Below are positions 9,859 to 19,277 of a stretch of 64,000 nucleotides of DNA, one piece after another. The stretch is from Bacillota bacterium (GTDB lineage: Bacteria > Bacillota > Clostridia > Clostridiales > Clostridiaceae), in contig JAJXWJ010000002.1 of the NCBI GenBank assembly GCA_021781655.1, forward strand, positions 46,029 through 110,028. Direction: 5' to 3'. Position numbers and translations under genes: made by a program. The stretch's first letter is position 1. Each line of letters starts with the position of its first letter. The notes under the pieces are model-generated. The model ran no database searches and was not told the origin of the DNA. It saw only the letters and a list, made by a program, of their open reading frames with translations.

Positions 9859-11295
9859 ATGGCAGTAAATGAATTTTCAGAAAACTTCCTTTGGGGAGCT
9901 GCAAGTGCAGCAAACCAAATTGAAGGCGGTTGGAATAAAGGGGGAAAAGGACCTTCGGTTTTAGATATTATTACAAATGAAAAAGATGGTTTTTTAAGAT
10001 TAACAACACCAGAAATAGACATAGATAAATATTATTATCCTAGCCACGAAGCAAGTGACTTTTATCATAGATACAAGGAAGACATTAAAATGCTCTCAGA
10101 AATGAAGCTTAAGTGTTTAAGAGTATCAATAGCATGGTCTAGAATATTTCCAAACGGAGATGATGAAGTCCCAAACGAAGAAGGATTAAAATTTTATGAT
10201 AATGTTTTTGAAGAATTAAAAAAGTATAATATTGAGCCTATAGTTACTATATCTCATTATGAGCCTCCACTAGCACTAGCAATTAACTATGGTGGATGGA
10301 CAAATAGAAAACTAATAGATTTTTATATTAAATATTGTGAAACAATCTTCAATAGATACAAAAATAAAGTTAAGTATTGGATAACTTTTAATGAAATAAA
10401 TTGCCTTATAGTTCCATTTGGAGCATTAACAGCCGGAGCACTACTTATTGATGAAGAAAAAAACACTGAAGAAGTAAGATTTCAAGCACTTCATCATCAA
10501 TTTGTTGCCAGTGCACTAGCAGTAAATCTTGGACATAACATTAACTCTGAATTTAAAATAGGATGTATGATAGCCTACATGTGTGGATATCCAAGCACTT
10601 GCAATCCAAAGGATATAATAAAAGCTCAGCAGCATGATCAAATTAAAAATATGTTATGCTCAGATGTGCAGGTTCGAGGTGAATACCCTGGCTTTGCTAA
10701 GAGATACTTTAGAGATAATGGTATCAATATTTTAATCGAGGAAGAAGATTATGAAATCATAAAGAATGGTAAAGTAGATTTTTATTCATTAAGCTACTAC
10801 ATGACTAACTGTATTGGAGTTGACGAAACTAAAGATAAAACTTCTGGAAACTTAATTGTGGGCTTAAAAAATCCTTATTTAAAAGCAAGTGAATGGGGCT
10901 GGCAAATCGACCCTGATGGTCTAAGGTGGGTACTAAATAATGTGTATGATAGATACAAAATACCAATAATGATTGTTGAAAATGGATTAGGAGCAAGAGA
11001 TGTGGTAACTGAAAATAAAACAGTAGAAGATGATTACAGAATTGAGTATTTGAGAAAACACATTGAACAAATGAAAGAAGCAATTGATGATGGCATTAAC
11101 CTAATTGGTTACACTCCATGGAGTGCTATTGATTTAGTAAGTTTATCCGGGGGAGAGATGGAAAAGAGATACGGTTTCATTTATGTAGATAAAAATAATC
11201 AAGGTGAGGGTACATTAGAGAGAATTAAGAAAAAGTCATTTTATTGGTATAAAAAGGTTATAGAAAGCAATGGCAAAAGTTTAGAAAATCTTTAA
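9859..11295 (+). CDS. bglA: GH1 6-phospho-beta-glucosidase
   Basis: A 478-residue cytoplasmic GH1 enzyme that hydrolyses the 6-phospho-beta-glucosides delivered by the PTS next to it. Acid/base Glu179 lies in TFNEIN and nucleophile Glu374 in VENGLG. Near the C terminus, GGEMEKRYGF carries the Lys and Tyr that contact the 6-phosphate and separate these enzymes from plain beta-glucosidases. The ATG follows GCAGGAGG. It is co-transcribed with the PTS gene (13-base gap) and followed after 25 bases by an esterase. Aglycones released here could be phenolics handled by the rest of the locus; that link is inferred from position. Confidence 0.93.
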   Translation: MAVNEFSENFLWGAASAANQIEGGWNKGGKGPSVLDIITNEKDGFLRLTTPEIDIDKYYYPSHEASDFYHRYKEDIKMLSEMKLKCLRVSIAWSRIFPNGDDEVPNEEGLKFYDNVFEELKKYNIEPIVTISHYEPPLALAINYGGWTNRKLIDFYIKYCETIFNRYKNKVKYWITFNEINCLIVPFGALTAGALLIDEEKNTEEVRFQALHHQFVASALAVNLGHNINSEFKIGCMIAYMCGYPSTCNPKDIIKAQQHDQIKNMLCSDVQVRGEYPGFAKRYFRDNGINILIEEEDYEIIKNGKVDFYSLSYYMTNCIGVDETKDKTSGNLIVGLKNPYLKASEWGWQIDPDGLRWVLNNVYDRYKIPIMIVENGLGARDVVTENKTVEDDYRIEYLRKHIEQMKEAIDDGINLIGYTPWSAIDLVSLSGGEMEKRYGFIYVDKNNQGEGTLERIKKKSFYWYKKVIESNGKSLENL

Positions 11296-11320
11296 AATAA
11301 TTTAATTGGAGTGATAAAAA

Positions 11321-12115
11321 ATGGCAGTAATAGATGTTAACTTTTTTTCAAATGCACTTGCAAGGCAGGTTTCGTACAAAGCAATTATACCAGCAGATGG
11401 GGCAATTTTTCCTGGTAGACCAGAAAAGGAAGTAAAACCTTTCAAGAGCTTATATTTATTACATGGTATATTTGGTGATTTTACCGATTGGTTAAACAAA
11501 AGTAGGATAGAGTTATATGCTGAGGAAAACAATATAGCTGTATTCATGCCTTCAGGTGAGAATGCATTTTATGTTGATAATGAAGCAAGGAGAAGTTATT
11601 TTGGAGAATATGTTGGAAATGAATTAATAAAAGAAACTCGAAAGATATTTCGATTATCAGATAAGAGAGAAGATACCTTTATAGCTGGACTTTCTATGGG
11701 TGGATTTGGAGCATTAAGAAATGGACTAAAATATTATAAAAATTTTGGTGCTATTGCAGCATTATCTTCTGCACTAATAATTGATTCAGCTGTAAATTCA
11801 AAAGAAGAAAATCCATTTGAATTTGATAGGCCAAGCTATTATAAAGAAATATTTGGTGATTTAACTAAATTGAAAGAAAGCGACAAAAACCCAGAAGAAC
11901 TTATTAGAATAATTAAAAAAGAAAATGGAGTCATGCCTAGAATATATATGGCCTGCGGAACAGAGGATTCATTACTTAAGAATAATCATAATTTTAGAGA
12001 TTTTCTAGTGGCAGAGGGAGTAGATCACACTTATGAAGAAGGACCTGGAGTACATGATTGGAAGTTTTGGGATGAGTATATAGAGAAGGCTATTAAATGG
12101 ATATTAAATAAATAA
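11321..12115 (+). CDS. alpha/beta-hydrolase esterase of the EstA/esterase D type
   Basis: A 264-residue cytoplasmic esterase of the tributyrin-esterase / S-formylglutathione-hydrolase-like family. The nucleophile elbow is GLSMGG with Ser125; a histidine near the end (GVHDWKFW) is the likely catalytic base. Such enzymes remove acetyl and other short acyl groups. Its place as third gene of a beta-glucoside operon suggests it deacylates acylated glycosides (acetyl- or malonyl-glucosides are common in plants); this is inference. TTGGAGTG precedes the ATG by the usual spacing. No clear terminator follows. Confidence 0.85.
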   Translation: MAVIDVNFFSNALARQVSYKAIIPADGAIFPGRPEKEVKPFKSLYLLHGIFGDFTDWLNKSRIELYAEENNIAVFMPSGENAFYVDNEARRSYFGEYVGNELIKETRKIFRLSDKREDTFIAGLSMGGFGALRNGLKYYKNFGAIAALSSALIIDSAVNSKEENPFEFDRPSYYKEIFGDLTKLKESDKNPEELIRIIKKENGVMPRIYMACGTEDSLLKNNHNFRDFLVAEGVDHTYEEGPGVHDWKFWDEYIEKAIKWILNK

Positions 12116-12140
12116 GTATATTAAAATACAATTTTGTTCA

Positions 12141-12194
12141 TGGGCGAGACAGCAGTTATCGCCCACTCATAATAAGCTGGGAGGGGAGTCAGCT
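12141..12194 (+). other. two adjacent GC-rich hairpins between esterase and MFS genes
   Basis: A perfect 7-bp stem TGGGCGA / TCGCCCA (12141-12147, 12159-12165) is followed by AGCTG / CAGCT (12075 + 100 onward: 12175-12179, 12190-12194). Both stand out in AT-rich surroundings. No U-tract follows either, so they are not simple terminators; role unknown. Confidence 0.35.
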
Positions 12195-12276
12195 GATAAA
12201 AATTTTATTTGAGAGGAGATTGGGTTATGAAGGGAGGATAACTTTTTAATAAATAAAGGCATAATTTTATTATTCG

Positions 12277-12290
12277 TGTAAACGTTTTTC
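12277..12290 (+). promoter_or_regulatory. LacI/CcpA-type operator before the MFS gene
   Basis: TGTAAACGTTTTTC, 47 bases before the MFS start, fits the cre/LacI-type pattern and shares TGTAAACG with sites before 16310, 17817 and 21063. Confidence 0.45.
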
Positions 12291-12323
12291 TAAATCAATA
12301 TATTAAACAGGGGGAAAATAAAA

Positions 12324-13613
12324 ATGGAAAATAAACAAGAACAAAAGACACCACTAGTAATGTTAGTAATATTGGCATCATTTATTTTATTTACAACACT
12401 TCCATCTATAGTTTTAGTAAATGCAGGATTAATACAATTTAAAATAGTTGAATTAGTAGGACCTCAAAATGTTACTGCAATGTACAGTTTAGCAGCTGGT
12501 ATAAGTGGTGTAGCAGTGGTAATAATGAATCCTTTTGGTGGGTTTTTAGCAGATAGAACTAAAGCAAAGTTTGGTAGAAGAAGAACATGGATAGTTTTAG
12601 GTACAGTACTTGGTGGTTTATCAATGCTTCTTATTGCACATGCTCCATCATTACCAGTACTAATTATAGCATATATTTTAATGCAATTTTTCTATGGAAT
12701 GGTATTTTTATCATGTTATGCAATGGTTCCAGAACAAATCGAACCAGAGAAATTTGGTAAAGTATCAGGAATATTTGGAGCAGTAGGACCACTTGGAATT
12801 ATGGTTGGCTTTATGCTTGAAGGACCATTTGCAAATGTACCTGTTGAGCAAAAAATAATAGTAATAGCTGGGATTCAATTTATAGTAAGCATACTATCAG
12901 TATTGCTACTTAAGGATAATCCATACGAAGGAAAAACTAATGAAAATAAGAAATTTGCAATAAATATTAAAAAGATTTACCCAAGTGTAAAAAAATATCC
13001 GAATTTTACATGGGCATTATTTACTAAGCTATTTATGTCAATGGCAAATTCAAGTTTAAATATAATGAGTATATTTTATTTGACAAGATTCCACATGAAC
13101 CAAGCAGGAGTTATGCAAATGAACTCTAGAACTTCTTTAGCAATTGTTTTATTGATGATTGCTGGTGTTGTAGGAGGATTTTTATCAGATAAAATAAGGA
13201 AACAAAAGATATTTGTAATCGGTTCCTCGTTGTTTTCGGGAATATGCCTAATAGGCTTTGCGTTTACTAATAGTTTAGATTTTGTAGTAATTGCAACCTT
13301 TGCTTTCAATTTCTCATATGGATTATTTGGAGCAGTTGATAATGCACTTGTAAACAGAGTACTACCTTCAAAAGAAGATACAGGTAAGGATATAGCTATA
13401 ATAAATACAACAACACAATTAGGTTCAGCAATAGTTAGCTTTGCAACACCTACACTTTTAGCAATTGGAGTATCAACAATTGGAGGAGATGGATATCAAA
13501 TGTACTTTATTGCAGTAGCAATAACTACAGTATTGGCAGCTTTAACAGTACTTCCAATTCCTGAACTTGGTGCTAAAGAAGTTAGTGCAGAAAAAGAAAT
13601 TGCTGCTGAATAA
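12324..13613 (+). CDS. MFS transporter (SLC45/GPH-like)
   Basis: A 429-residue membrane protein with about twelve hydrophobic segments. The loop after segment 2 reads GGFLADRTKAKFGRRRTW, the conserved MFS motif, here in the form typical of the sucrose/glycoside SLC45- and GPH-like carriers. It probably imports an intact glycoside or sugar with a cation. A CAGGGGG ribosome site precedes the ATG. It is monocistronic: a LacI-type operator lies upstream and a strong terminator downstream. Standing next to the GH3 enzyme, it may supply unphosphorylated glycosides for that enzyme, in contrast to the PTS/GH1 pair. Confidence 0.85.
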   Translation: MENKQEQKTPLVMLVILASFILFTTLPSIVLVNAGLIQFKIVELVGPQNVTAMYSLAAGISGVAVVIMNPFGGFLADRTKAKFGRRRTWIVLGTVLGGLSMLLIAHAPSLPVLIIAYILMQFFYGMVFLSCYAMVPEQIEPEKFGKVSGIFGAVGPLGIMVGFMLEGPFANVPVEQKIIVIAGIQFIVSILSVLLLKDNPYEGKTNENKKFAINIKKIYPSVKKYPNFTWALFTKLFMSMANSSLNIMSIFYLTRFHMNQAGVMQMNSRTSLAIVLLMIAGVVGGFLSDKIRKQKIFVIGSSLFSGICLIGFAFTNSLDFVVIATFAFNFSYGLFGAVDNALVNRVLPSKEDTGKDIAIINTTTQLGSAIVSFATPTLLAIGVSTIGGDGYQMYFIAVAITTVLAALTVLPIPELGAKEVSAEKEIAAE

Positions 13614-13650
13614 CTTATAATTAATAGTTCGATTTTTAAGCATTTATAAT

Positions 13651-13693
13651 AAAATCTCAATTAGCAATTAAAAAGCTAATTGAGATTTTATTT
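13651..13693 (+). terminator. terminator after the MFS gene
   Basis: 15-bp stem AAAATCTCAATTAGC / GCTAATTGAGATTTT with a short A-rich loop. Confidence 0.88.
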
Positions 13694-13732
13694 GATAAAT
13701 TGGAGTGGATAAAATATCCAAATTTTTATTAG

Positions 13733-13816
13733 ACAATTGAAAGTGATCATTGTGTACGCCCATCAACAATAACAACAGCAGTATATCAAGGTTATCATGC
13801 TGCTATTGATATATAA
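13733..13816 (+). pseudogene. 3' remnant of an OYE/2-enoate-reductase-type FAD oxidoreductase gene
   Basis: Between the terminator and the GH3 gene, one frame reads HCVRPSTITTAVYQGYHAAIDI and then a stop at 13814-13816. This is the C-terminal signature of the FAD/NAD-binding half of 2-enoate-reductase-like proteins; compare the end of the intact gene at 53715-55667 (GDCKRPRQVTQAVSEAYYAALDI). In frame, a stop lies at 13730-13732 and no start is present, so only some 27 codons survive. A larger gene was probably here before a deletion or the arrival of the GH3 gene. Confidence 0.7.
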
Positions 13817-13840
13817 AATAAATTAGAGGTGTGAATAATT

Positions 13841-16060
13841 ATGAATAAAAGTAGCAAAAAAGATTATGAGATTAGAATAGATGAACTCATTTACAAAATG
13901 ACATTAGCTGAGAAGATAGGACAAGTTGTACAATTATCCCCATCACTTTTTGGTGCATTTGGATTGACACCAGATGAACTTATTGAAAAACTGGTTATTG
14001 GTGAAATTTCTCCAGAAGAGTTTGAAAAAATAGATAGAAATTATCACGAAGATGAAATTAGACAAGGTTTAATAGGAGCTATGGGAGGGGTAATAGGAGC
14101 TGAGAAGTCTAACGAATTACAAAAAATTGCTGTTGAAGAGTCAAGACTTGGAATTCCAATATTATTTGGATTAGATGTTATACATGGTTTTAGAACTGTA
14201 TTTCCTATTCCATTAGCAGAAGCTTGTAGCTGGGAACCAGAGCTTATGAGGGAAACTGCTAGAATAGCAGCTAAAGAGGCATCTGCGGCAGGAATACATT
14301 GGACTTTTGCTCCAATGCTTGATGTTTCAAGGGATGCAAGATGGGGAAGAGTAGCAGAAGGTGCTGGTGAGGATACTTTTCTTGCAAGTATTATAGCAGC
14401 ATCAAGAGTTAAGGGTTTTCAAGGAGAAGATTTATCAAGTGATGAGAGTATTCTAGCATGTGCAAAACATTATGTAGCTTATGGTGCACCAGTAGGAGGT
14501 AGAGATTACAATACTGTAGATATGTCACTTCAAGCTTTACACGATATTTATTTACCTCCATTTGAAGCAGCTGTTCAAGCTGGAGTAGCTACAGTTATGA
14601 GTGCCTTTAATGATATAAACGGTGTTCCATGTACCACTAATAAATATTTATTAACAGATGTTTTAAGAGGTATGTATGGATTCGATGGATTTGTTGTTAG
14701 TGACGCAAATTCGGTAGCAGAATGTGCTATTCATGGATATGCAGAAGCTAGAAAAGAAGCAAGTAAAAAGGCAATTGAAGCTGGACTTGATATGGACATG
14801 AGTAAAGGAACCTTTGCAGAGGATTTACCAAGCCAATTGGAAGACGGAACAATTTCAGAAGAAGTATTAAACGAAGCTGTGAGAAGAATTTTAAGAGTCA
14901 AGTTCAAAATGGGCTTATTTGACAATCCATATAGGACTGATAAAGACAAAGAAGAAAAAGTTATTCTTTGTAATGAACATTTAAAGGTTGCACGAGATAT
15001 GGCACGTCGTTCCATTGTATTACTAAAAAATGAAAATGAAATGTTACCATTAAAGAAAAATTTAAAGAAGATTGCTGTAGTTGGTCCACTAGCTGATAAT
15101 GGTACTGATATGCTTGGAACTTGGGCTATTGTTGGTAGAAGTGAGGATGTAGTAACTATACTTTCGGGTATAAAGGAAGCGGTAGATAGTGATACAGAAG
15201 TAGTATATTCTAAAGGCTGTGAAATTGAAGGAGATAAAGAAGAAATAAAAAAGACAATAGAAGATGCAAGTGACAGCGACGTTATTATAGCAGTTGTTGG
15301 TGAAAGTTCTGAAATGAGTGGTGAAGCAGCTAGTAGAATTGATATCAATTTGCCAGGAAAACAGTTAGAGCTATTAAAGGAACTTCATAAAACTGGTAAA
15401 CCTTTAGTTGTAGTTTTAGTTAATGGCAGACCATTATCTATCCCTTGGATTTCTGAAAATGCTACAGCTATTGTAGAGTCATGGCAACTTGGAGTTCAAA
15501 GCGGAAATGCAATTGCAGATGTTTTATTTGGAGATTACAATCCTAGTGGTAAATTAGTTTCTACATTTCCATATTCAGTAGGACAAGTACCGATATATTA
15601 TAATCATCCAATGACAGGAAGACCAGCAGGTAAAATTAAATTTACTTCAAAATATATTGATGGACCAGCTGAACCACTATATCCATTTGGCTTTGGTTTG
15701 AGTTATACAAATTTTGAATATTCAAATATGTCCTTATCAGCTAACAAAGTTACAAAAGACTCTAAATTAAAAGTTAGTGTAGATGTTAAAAATACAGGAA
15801 AGGTTCAAGGTGAAGAAATTGTCCAATTATATGTGTATGATGTAGTTGCTAGTAGAGTAAGACCAGTTAAAGAGTTAAAAGGATTTAAAAAAATAATGCT
15901 TAAACCAGGTCAATTAGAAACTGTTAGTATAGAACTTGATATAAACACACTAGGATTCCATGATGAAAATATGAATTATGTTGTTGAGGAAGGATTGTTC
16001 AAAATATATGTTGGACCAAATTCGAGAGAAGGCCTTGAAGAAGAGTTTTATGTTATATAG
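13841..16060 (+). CDS. bglX: GH3 beta-glucosidase/beta-glycosidase
   Basis: A 739-residue GH3 enzyme: TIM barrel (about 1-350) with the Lys-His pair in KHYVAYG and nucleophile Asp288 (VVSDANS), an alpha/beta sandwich (about 380-580) with acid/base candidates around GESSEMSGEA, and a fibronectin-III-like domain at the C terminus. It hydrolyses terminal beta-glucosides or related sugars. No signal peptide is visible, so it acts inside the cell on imported, unphosphorylated substrate. The ATG follows TTAGAGGTG. The gene stands alone, between a decayed enoate reductase gene and the C-glycoside module. Confidence 0.92.
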   Translation: MNKSSKKDYEIRIDELIYKMTLAEKIGQVVQLSPSLFGAFGLTPDELIEKLVIGEISPEEFEKIDRNYHEDEIRQGLIGAMGGVIGAEKSNELQKIAVEESRLGIPILFGLDVIHGFRTVFPIPLAEACSWEPELMRETARIAAKEASAAGIHWTFAPMLDVSRDARWGRVAEGAGEDTFLASIIAASRVKGFQGEDLSSDESILACAKHYVAYGAPVGGRDYNTVDMSLQALHDIYLPPFEAAVQAGVATVMSAFNDINGVPCTTNKYLLTDVLRGMYGFDGFVVSDANSVAECAIHGYAEARKEASKKAIEAGLDMDMSKGTFAEDLPSQLEDGTISEEVLNEAVRRILRVKFKMGLFDNPYRTDKDKEEKVILCNEHLKVARDMARRSIVLLKNENEMLPLKKNLKKIAVVGPLADNGTDMLGTWAIVGRSEDVVTILSGIKEAVDSDTEVVYSKGCEIEGDKEEIKKTIEDASDSDVIIAVVGESSEMSGEAASRIDINLPGKQLELLKELHKTGKPLVVVLVNGRPLSIPWISENATAIVESWQLGVQSGNAIADVLFGDYNPSGKLVSTFPYSVGQVPIYYNHPMTGRPAGKIKFTSKYIDGPAEPLYPFGFGLSYTNFEYSNMSLSANKVTKDSKLKVSVDVKNTGKVQGEEIVQLYVYDVVASRVRPVKELKGFKKIMLKPGQLETVSIELDINTLGFHDENMNYVVEEGLFKIYVGPNSREGLEEEFYVI

Positions 16061-16106
16061 TGATTTTAAGAAAAATATTTGATATATAATATACTTTATA
16101 AAAGAT

Positions 16107-16139
16107 ATTAATATTTATGATTAAAATATTAATTTTTTT
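16107..16139 (+). terminator. AT-rich terminator after the GH3 gene
   Basis: 10-bp stem ATTAATATTT / AAATATTAAT followed by seven T. Confidence 0.6.
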
Positions 16140-16193
16140 GAAAAGGTTTATGGAAAATCAAATAATTAAACAATATTACAACTATAACAGAAT

Positions 16194-16217
16194 AATTTAA
16201 AGAATGCGTTTACATAT
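16194..16217 (+). promoter_or_regulatory. shared 24-bp control element, copy 1
   Basis: These 24 bases, containing GAATGCGTTTACATAT, recur without a mismatch at 20977-21000. Each copy lies 63-93 bases before a gene of the C-glycoside module (16310, 21063). The core reads TGTAAACGCATTC on the other strand, a LacI/CcpA-type half-site. Confidence 0.65.
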
Positions 16218-16309
16218 GTTAAAAGGTAAAATAAAGTTATGATAAAAATATAAAATAATTATCTAAAATTACAGATGTTTATATTATTTAATGAAGAGAG
16301 GTATTAGAA

Positions 16310-17416
16310 ATGAAAAAACTAAAAATTGGTTTTATTGGCTGTGGTGGAATAGCAAATGGAAAGCACTTTCCAGCATTATCAAAATTAACAGATAAAGTTG
16401 AACTTGTTGCATTTTGCGACATAGTAGAAGAAAGAGCAATTGAGGCATCAAAAAAATATGGAACATCAGATGCAAAGGTATATACTGACTACAAGGAACT
16501 ACTTAAAGATGAAAGCATCGATGTTATCCATGTACTAACACCAAATGTGTCTCACTCAGAAATTACAGTAGCTTCACTTGAAGCAGGCAAACATGTAATG
16601 TGTGAAAAGCCAATGGCAATCAATTATGAAGAAGCTAAAAAAATGCTTGATGCTGCTAAGCGTACAGGTAAGAAATTAACAATAGGATATCAAAATCGTT
16701 TCCGTTCAGATTCACTAGAAACTAAAGCTGCTTGCGAAAACGGAGAGCTTGGAGATGTTTACATGGCAAAAGCACATGCTATTAGACGTCGTGGTGTTCC
16801 AACTTGGGGAGTATTCCCAGATAAATCAAAACAAGGTGGAGGTCCATTAATAGATATCGGAACTCATGCTTTAGATTTAACTTTGTGGTTTATGAATAAC
16901 TACAAGCCTAAAGCTGTATTTGGTTCTGTATTCCAAAAGTTAGGTACTATGGAAAAAGGACCAGAAGGAAATATGTTTGGACCATGGGATCCAAAAACTT
17001 ACGAGGTTGAAGACTCAGCTTTCGGATTCATAAAGATGGAAAATGGAGCAACAATTTATTTAGAAGCTGCATGGGCATTAAATATGATAAATCCAAAAGA
17101 AGCTCAAGTTACACTTTGTGGAACTGAAGGTGGAGCAGAAATGTTTGGTTTAGCATTTGCAGATCAAGGTTATGTTGTATTTAATAAAGCTGCACATGGT
17201 AAGTTAGTTCAATCTCAACCTTCTGATGCAGGTGGAGTATTTGGTTTTGAAGGTGCAGGTCAATTAGAACAAAGGGATGCAGAAGCAATTCAATGGATAG
17301 ATGCAATATTAAATGATACAGAACCACTTGTAAAACCAGAACAGGCAATTGTTGTAACACAAATACTTGAAGCAATATATAAATCAGCTGAGACTGGTAA
17401 AGTAATAGAGCTTTAG
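16310..17416 (+). CDS. Gfo/Idh/MocA oxidoreductase, DgpA-like (C-glycoside 3-oxidation)
   Basis: A 368-residue NAD(P)-dependent dehydrogenase. The Rossmann motif GFIGCGGIANGKH opens the protein, the family's EKP motif carries Lys100, and GPLIDIGTHALD holds the conserved His and Asp of the active site. Enzymes of this type oxidise the C3 hydroxyl of glucose in C-glycosides (DgpA in puerarin breakdown), which activates the C-C bond for the deglycosidase encoded 2 kb downstream. Length and motifs fit; the pairing with the deglycosidase is the main argument. A close paralogue is at 49839. The gene is flanked by the shared 24-bp element and by a very long terminator. Confidence 0.82.
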   Translation: MKKLKIGFIGCGGIANGKHFPALSKLTDKVELVAFCDIVEERAIEASKKYGTSDAKVYTDYKELLKDESIDVIHVLTPNVSHSEITVASLEAGKHVMCEKPMAINYEEAKKMLDAAKRTGKKLTIGYQNRFRSDSLETKAACENGELGDVYMAKAHAIRRRGVPTWGVFPDKSKQGGGPLIDIGTHALDLTLWFMNNYKPKAVFGSVFQKLGTMEKGPEGNMFGPWDPKTYEVEDSAFGFIKMENGATIYLEAAWALNMINPKEAQVTLCGTEGGAEMFGLAFADQGYVVFNKAAHGKLVQSQPSDAGGVFGFEGAGQLEQRDAEAIQWIDAILNDTEPLVKPEQAIVVTQILEAIYKSAETGKVIEL

Positions 17417-17427
17417 TAAAAATTAAT

Positions 17428-17492
17428 TTTGTTTATAAATACAAAAAATCAGGTAGTATAAGATACCTGATTTTTTTGTATTTATAAACAAA
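17428..17492 (+). terminator. very long perfect hairpin terminator
   Basis: A stem of about 28 bp starts TTTGTTTATAAATAC and closes around TCAGGTA / TACCTGA with an 8-base loop; T-runs on both sides make it potentially bidirectional. Confidence 0.85.
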
Positions 17493-17816
17493 AAAGATAA
17501 AATATTGATGTTTAAAAATAATATTATTTAAAATTTTTATTATAAAAACATTATTATATTAAAATATGAAATAAAAACAGATAAGAGAAAGGATGTATTT
17601 GCATCTGTAAACGATTAAAATTATAAACAAGTTATTGAAAGGAGAATATAAAGTCCAAAATTAATTTATGAGGATGGTGGTATAAAAAATAATAAGTTTG
17701 TTCAATTTAGAGTTTTATTTTTTTAACAAATTTCTGTGATATATACGAATAATGTCATAATGGTAATATTGGAATTATAACAATTTATTTTTGAATTAAA
17801 TAGGAGGACTAAAGTT
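17493..17816 (+). promoter_or_regulatory. long AT-rich leader of the GPH symporter gene
   Basis: No gene is visible in these 324 bases. A TGTAAACGATTA site (17606-17617) resembles the operators before 12324, 16310 and 21063. A GAAAGGAG sequence at about 17637 is not followed by a usable start codon. Confidence 0.4.
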
Positions 17817-19208
17817 ATGGTAAATGAAGTAAGCAAAGGAAATAAAGAAAAAACAGGTTTCAAGCTTGCAGTAAGTTATAGTTTTGGAGAAGTTGCATCT
17901 AATTTAAGTTGGTACATGATAAATAGTTATCTTACATTATTTTATACAGATGTATTAGGTCTTGCAGCAACAGCAATTTCAGGAATTATGCTTTTTGCAC
18001 GTGTATTTGATACGGTATTTGATCCTTTAATGGGAATGATTGCAGATAGAACAAATACAAGATGGGGAAAGTTTCGTCCGTATATAATGTTTGCCCCACC
18101 TTTTTTAGCTATATTTAACGTAATGACATTCACAGTGTTTCCAGTTACAGGAATGACTAAAATTGCTTTATGTTTCATTACTTATTTTTTCACTGGTATA
18201 TTGTATAGTGTATGTAATGTATCATTTTCATCTTTGATAAATGTAATAGCAAAAGATTCAACAGTACGTATGAATATTCAAACTGTTCGTGGAACTGCAT
18301 CATCTATTTGTTCAATCGTTTTAGCAGCAGTAGTTATGCCATCGATTTTGTATTTTGGACATAGCAATACTGCTAATGCAAAAGGATTTTTAATAACTAA
18401 TATAATTCTTTCAGTATTATTGGTTATATTTTTCTGGTTATGTGCTGGAAACTGTAAAGAAAAATATGTAAATGAATTTCATTCTACAACTAATTCTGAA
18501 AAGAAAGGTTTTATTAAAAGTATAAAGTCTTTAGTAAAGAATGATCAATTGACATTGGTAATACTATGTGTTTTTCTTGGTGCAATTGCAATAACAGGTC
18601 GTATGAGTCTTTTAGCATATTATATAATTTATGTTGTTGGATCATACCAGGCTATAGCTTTAATATTTACAACAGTAACTGTTGCACAGTTAGTTGGTAA
18701 TATGACAATACCTATAGGAACAAAGTATTTGGGTAAGAAAGGTTATATGATTGCTATAAATGTGCTTGCAATTATTGCATTTGTTATTTTATACTTCTTC
18801 CCAATTAACAATGTTACTTTCCTTTTAGTAATGTTCTTTTTATCAGGAATAGCAAATTGTGCAGCTACTATTTGTTTTGGAATGATTTCTGATGCTATAG
18901 AGTATGGTGATTGGAAAAATTCCGTTAGAGAAGAAGGATTAGCAACATCATTCTTAAGTTTATCAGTTAAATTAGCAACTGCAATTTGTGGATCTGTTGG
19001 TATATTATTAATAGCAGCTTCAGGTTATGTTCCAAATGCACAACAAACAGTGTCAGCAAAGAACGGAATAAGCTTTGTTGTAAATATAATTCCAGCAATC
19101 TGTATATTTGTATCATTAATTCCATTGTTCTTTTATAAATTAAATGATAAACGAGTAGCTGAAATTCGTACAGAACTTGATGAAAGAAAAGCTAAAGAAA
19201 CAAATTAA
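17817..19208 (+). CDS. GPH-family glycoside:cation symporter
   Basis: A 463-residue membrane protein with about twelve hydrophobic segments and the hallmarks of glycoside-pentoside-hexuronide symporters: LTLFYTDVLGL in segment 1-2, then FDPLMGMIADRTNTRWGKFRPY with the conserved cation-site Asp and the cytoplasmic RWG-KFRPY loop. It probably imports the C-glycoside or its sugar portion with Na+ or H+. AGGAGG precedes the ATG. Co-location with the deglycosidase suggests a polyphenol glycoside substrate. A paralogue at 41326 serves the second module. Confidence 0.88.
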   Translation: MVNEVSKGNKEKTGFKLAVSYSFGEVASNLSWYMINSYLTLFYTDVLGLAATAISGIMLFARVFDTVFDPLMGMIADRTNTRWGKFRPYIMFAPPFLAIFNVMTFTVFPVTGMTKIALCFITYFFTGILYSVCNVSFSSLINVIAKDSTVRMNIQTVRGTASSICSIVLAAVVMPSILYFGHSNTANAKGFLITNIILSVLLVIFFWLCAGNCKEKYVNEFHSTTNSEKKGFIKSIKSLVKNDQLTLVILCVFLGAIAITGRMSLLAYYIIYVVGSYQAIALIFTTVTVAQLVGNMTIPIGTKYLGKKGYMIAINVLAIIAFVILYFFPINNVTFLLVMFFLSGIANCAATICFGMISDAIEYGDWKNSVREEGLATSFLSLSVKLATAICGSVGILLIAASGYVPNAQQTVSAKNGISFVVNIIPAICIFVSLIPLFFYKLNDKRVAEIRTELDERKAKETN

Positions 19209-19235
19209 CATTAAAAAAATATAATTAATAAATAT

Positions 19236-19277
19236 GTTGCATAATTAGAAAAAAATATAATTATGCAACTATTTTTT
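19236..19277 (+). terminator. terminator after the GPH symporter gene
   Basis: 12-bp stem GTTGCATAATTA / TAATTATGCAAC followed by seven T. Confidence 0.85.

Noticed and set aside
14731..15348. 205-codon open frame antisense to the GH3 gene
   Set aside because: It is Ser/Ile-rich, has no ribosome site and lies fully within a well-supported GH3 gene; it mirrors that gene's codon use.
17637..17690. possible small gene after GAAAGGAG before the GPH symporter gene
   Set aside because: No start codon at a suitable distance; the ATG further on gives only five codons.
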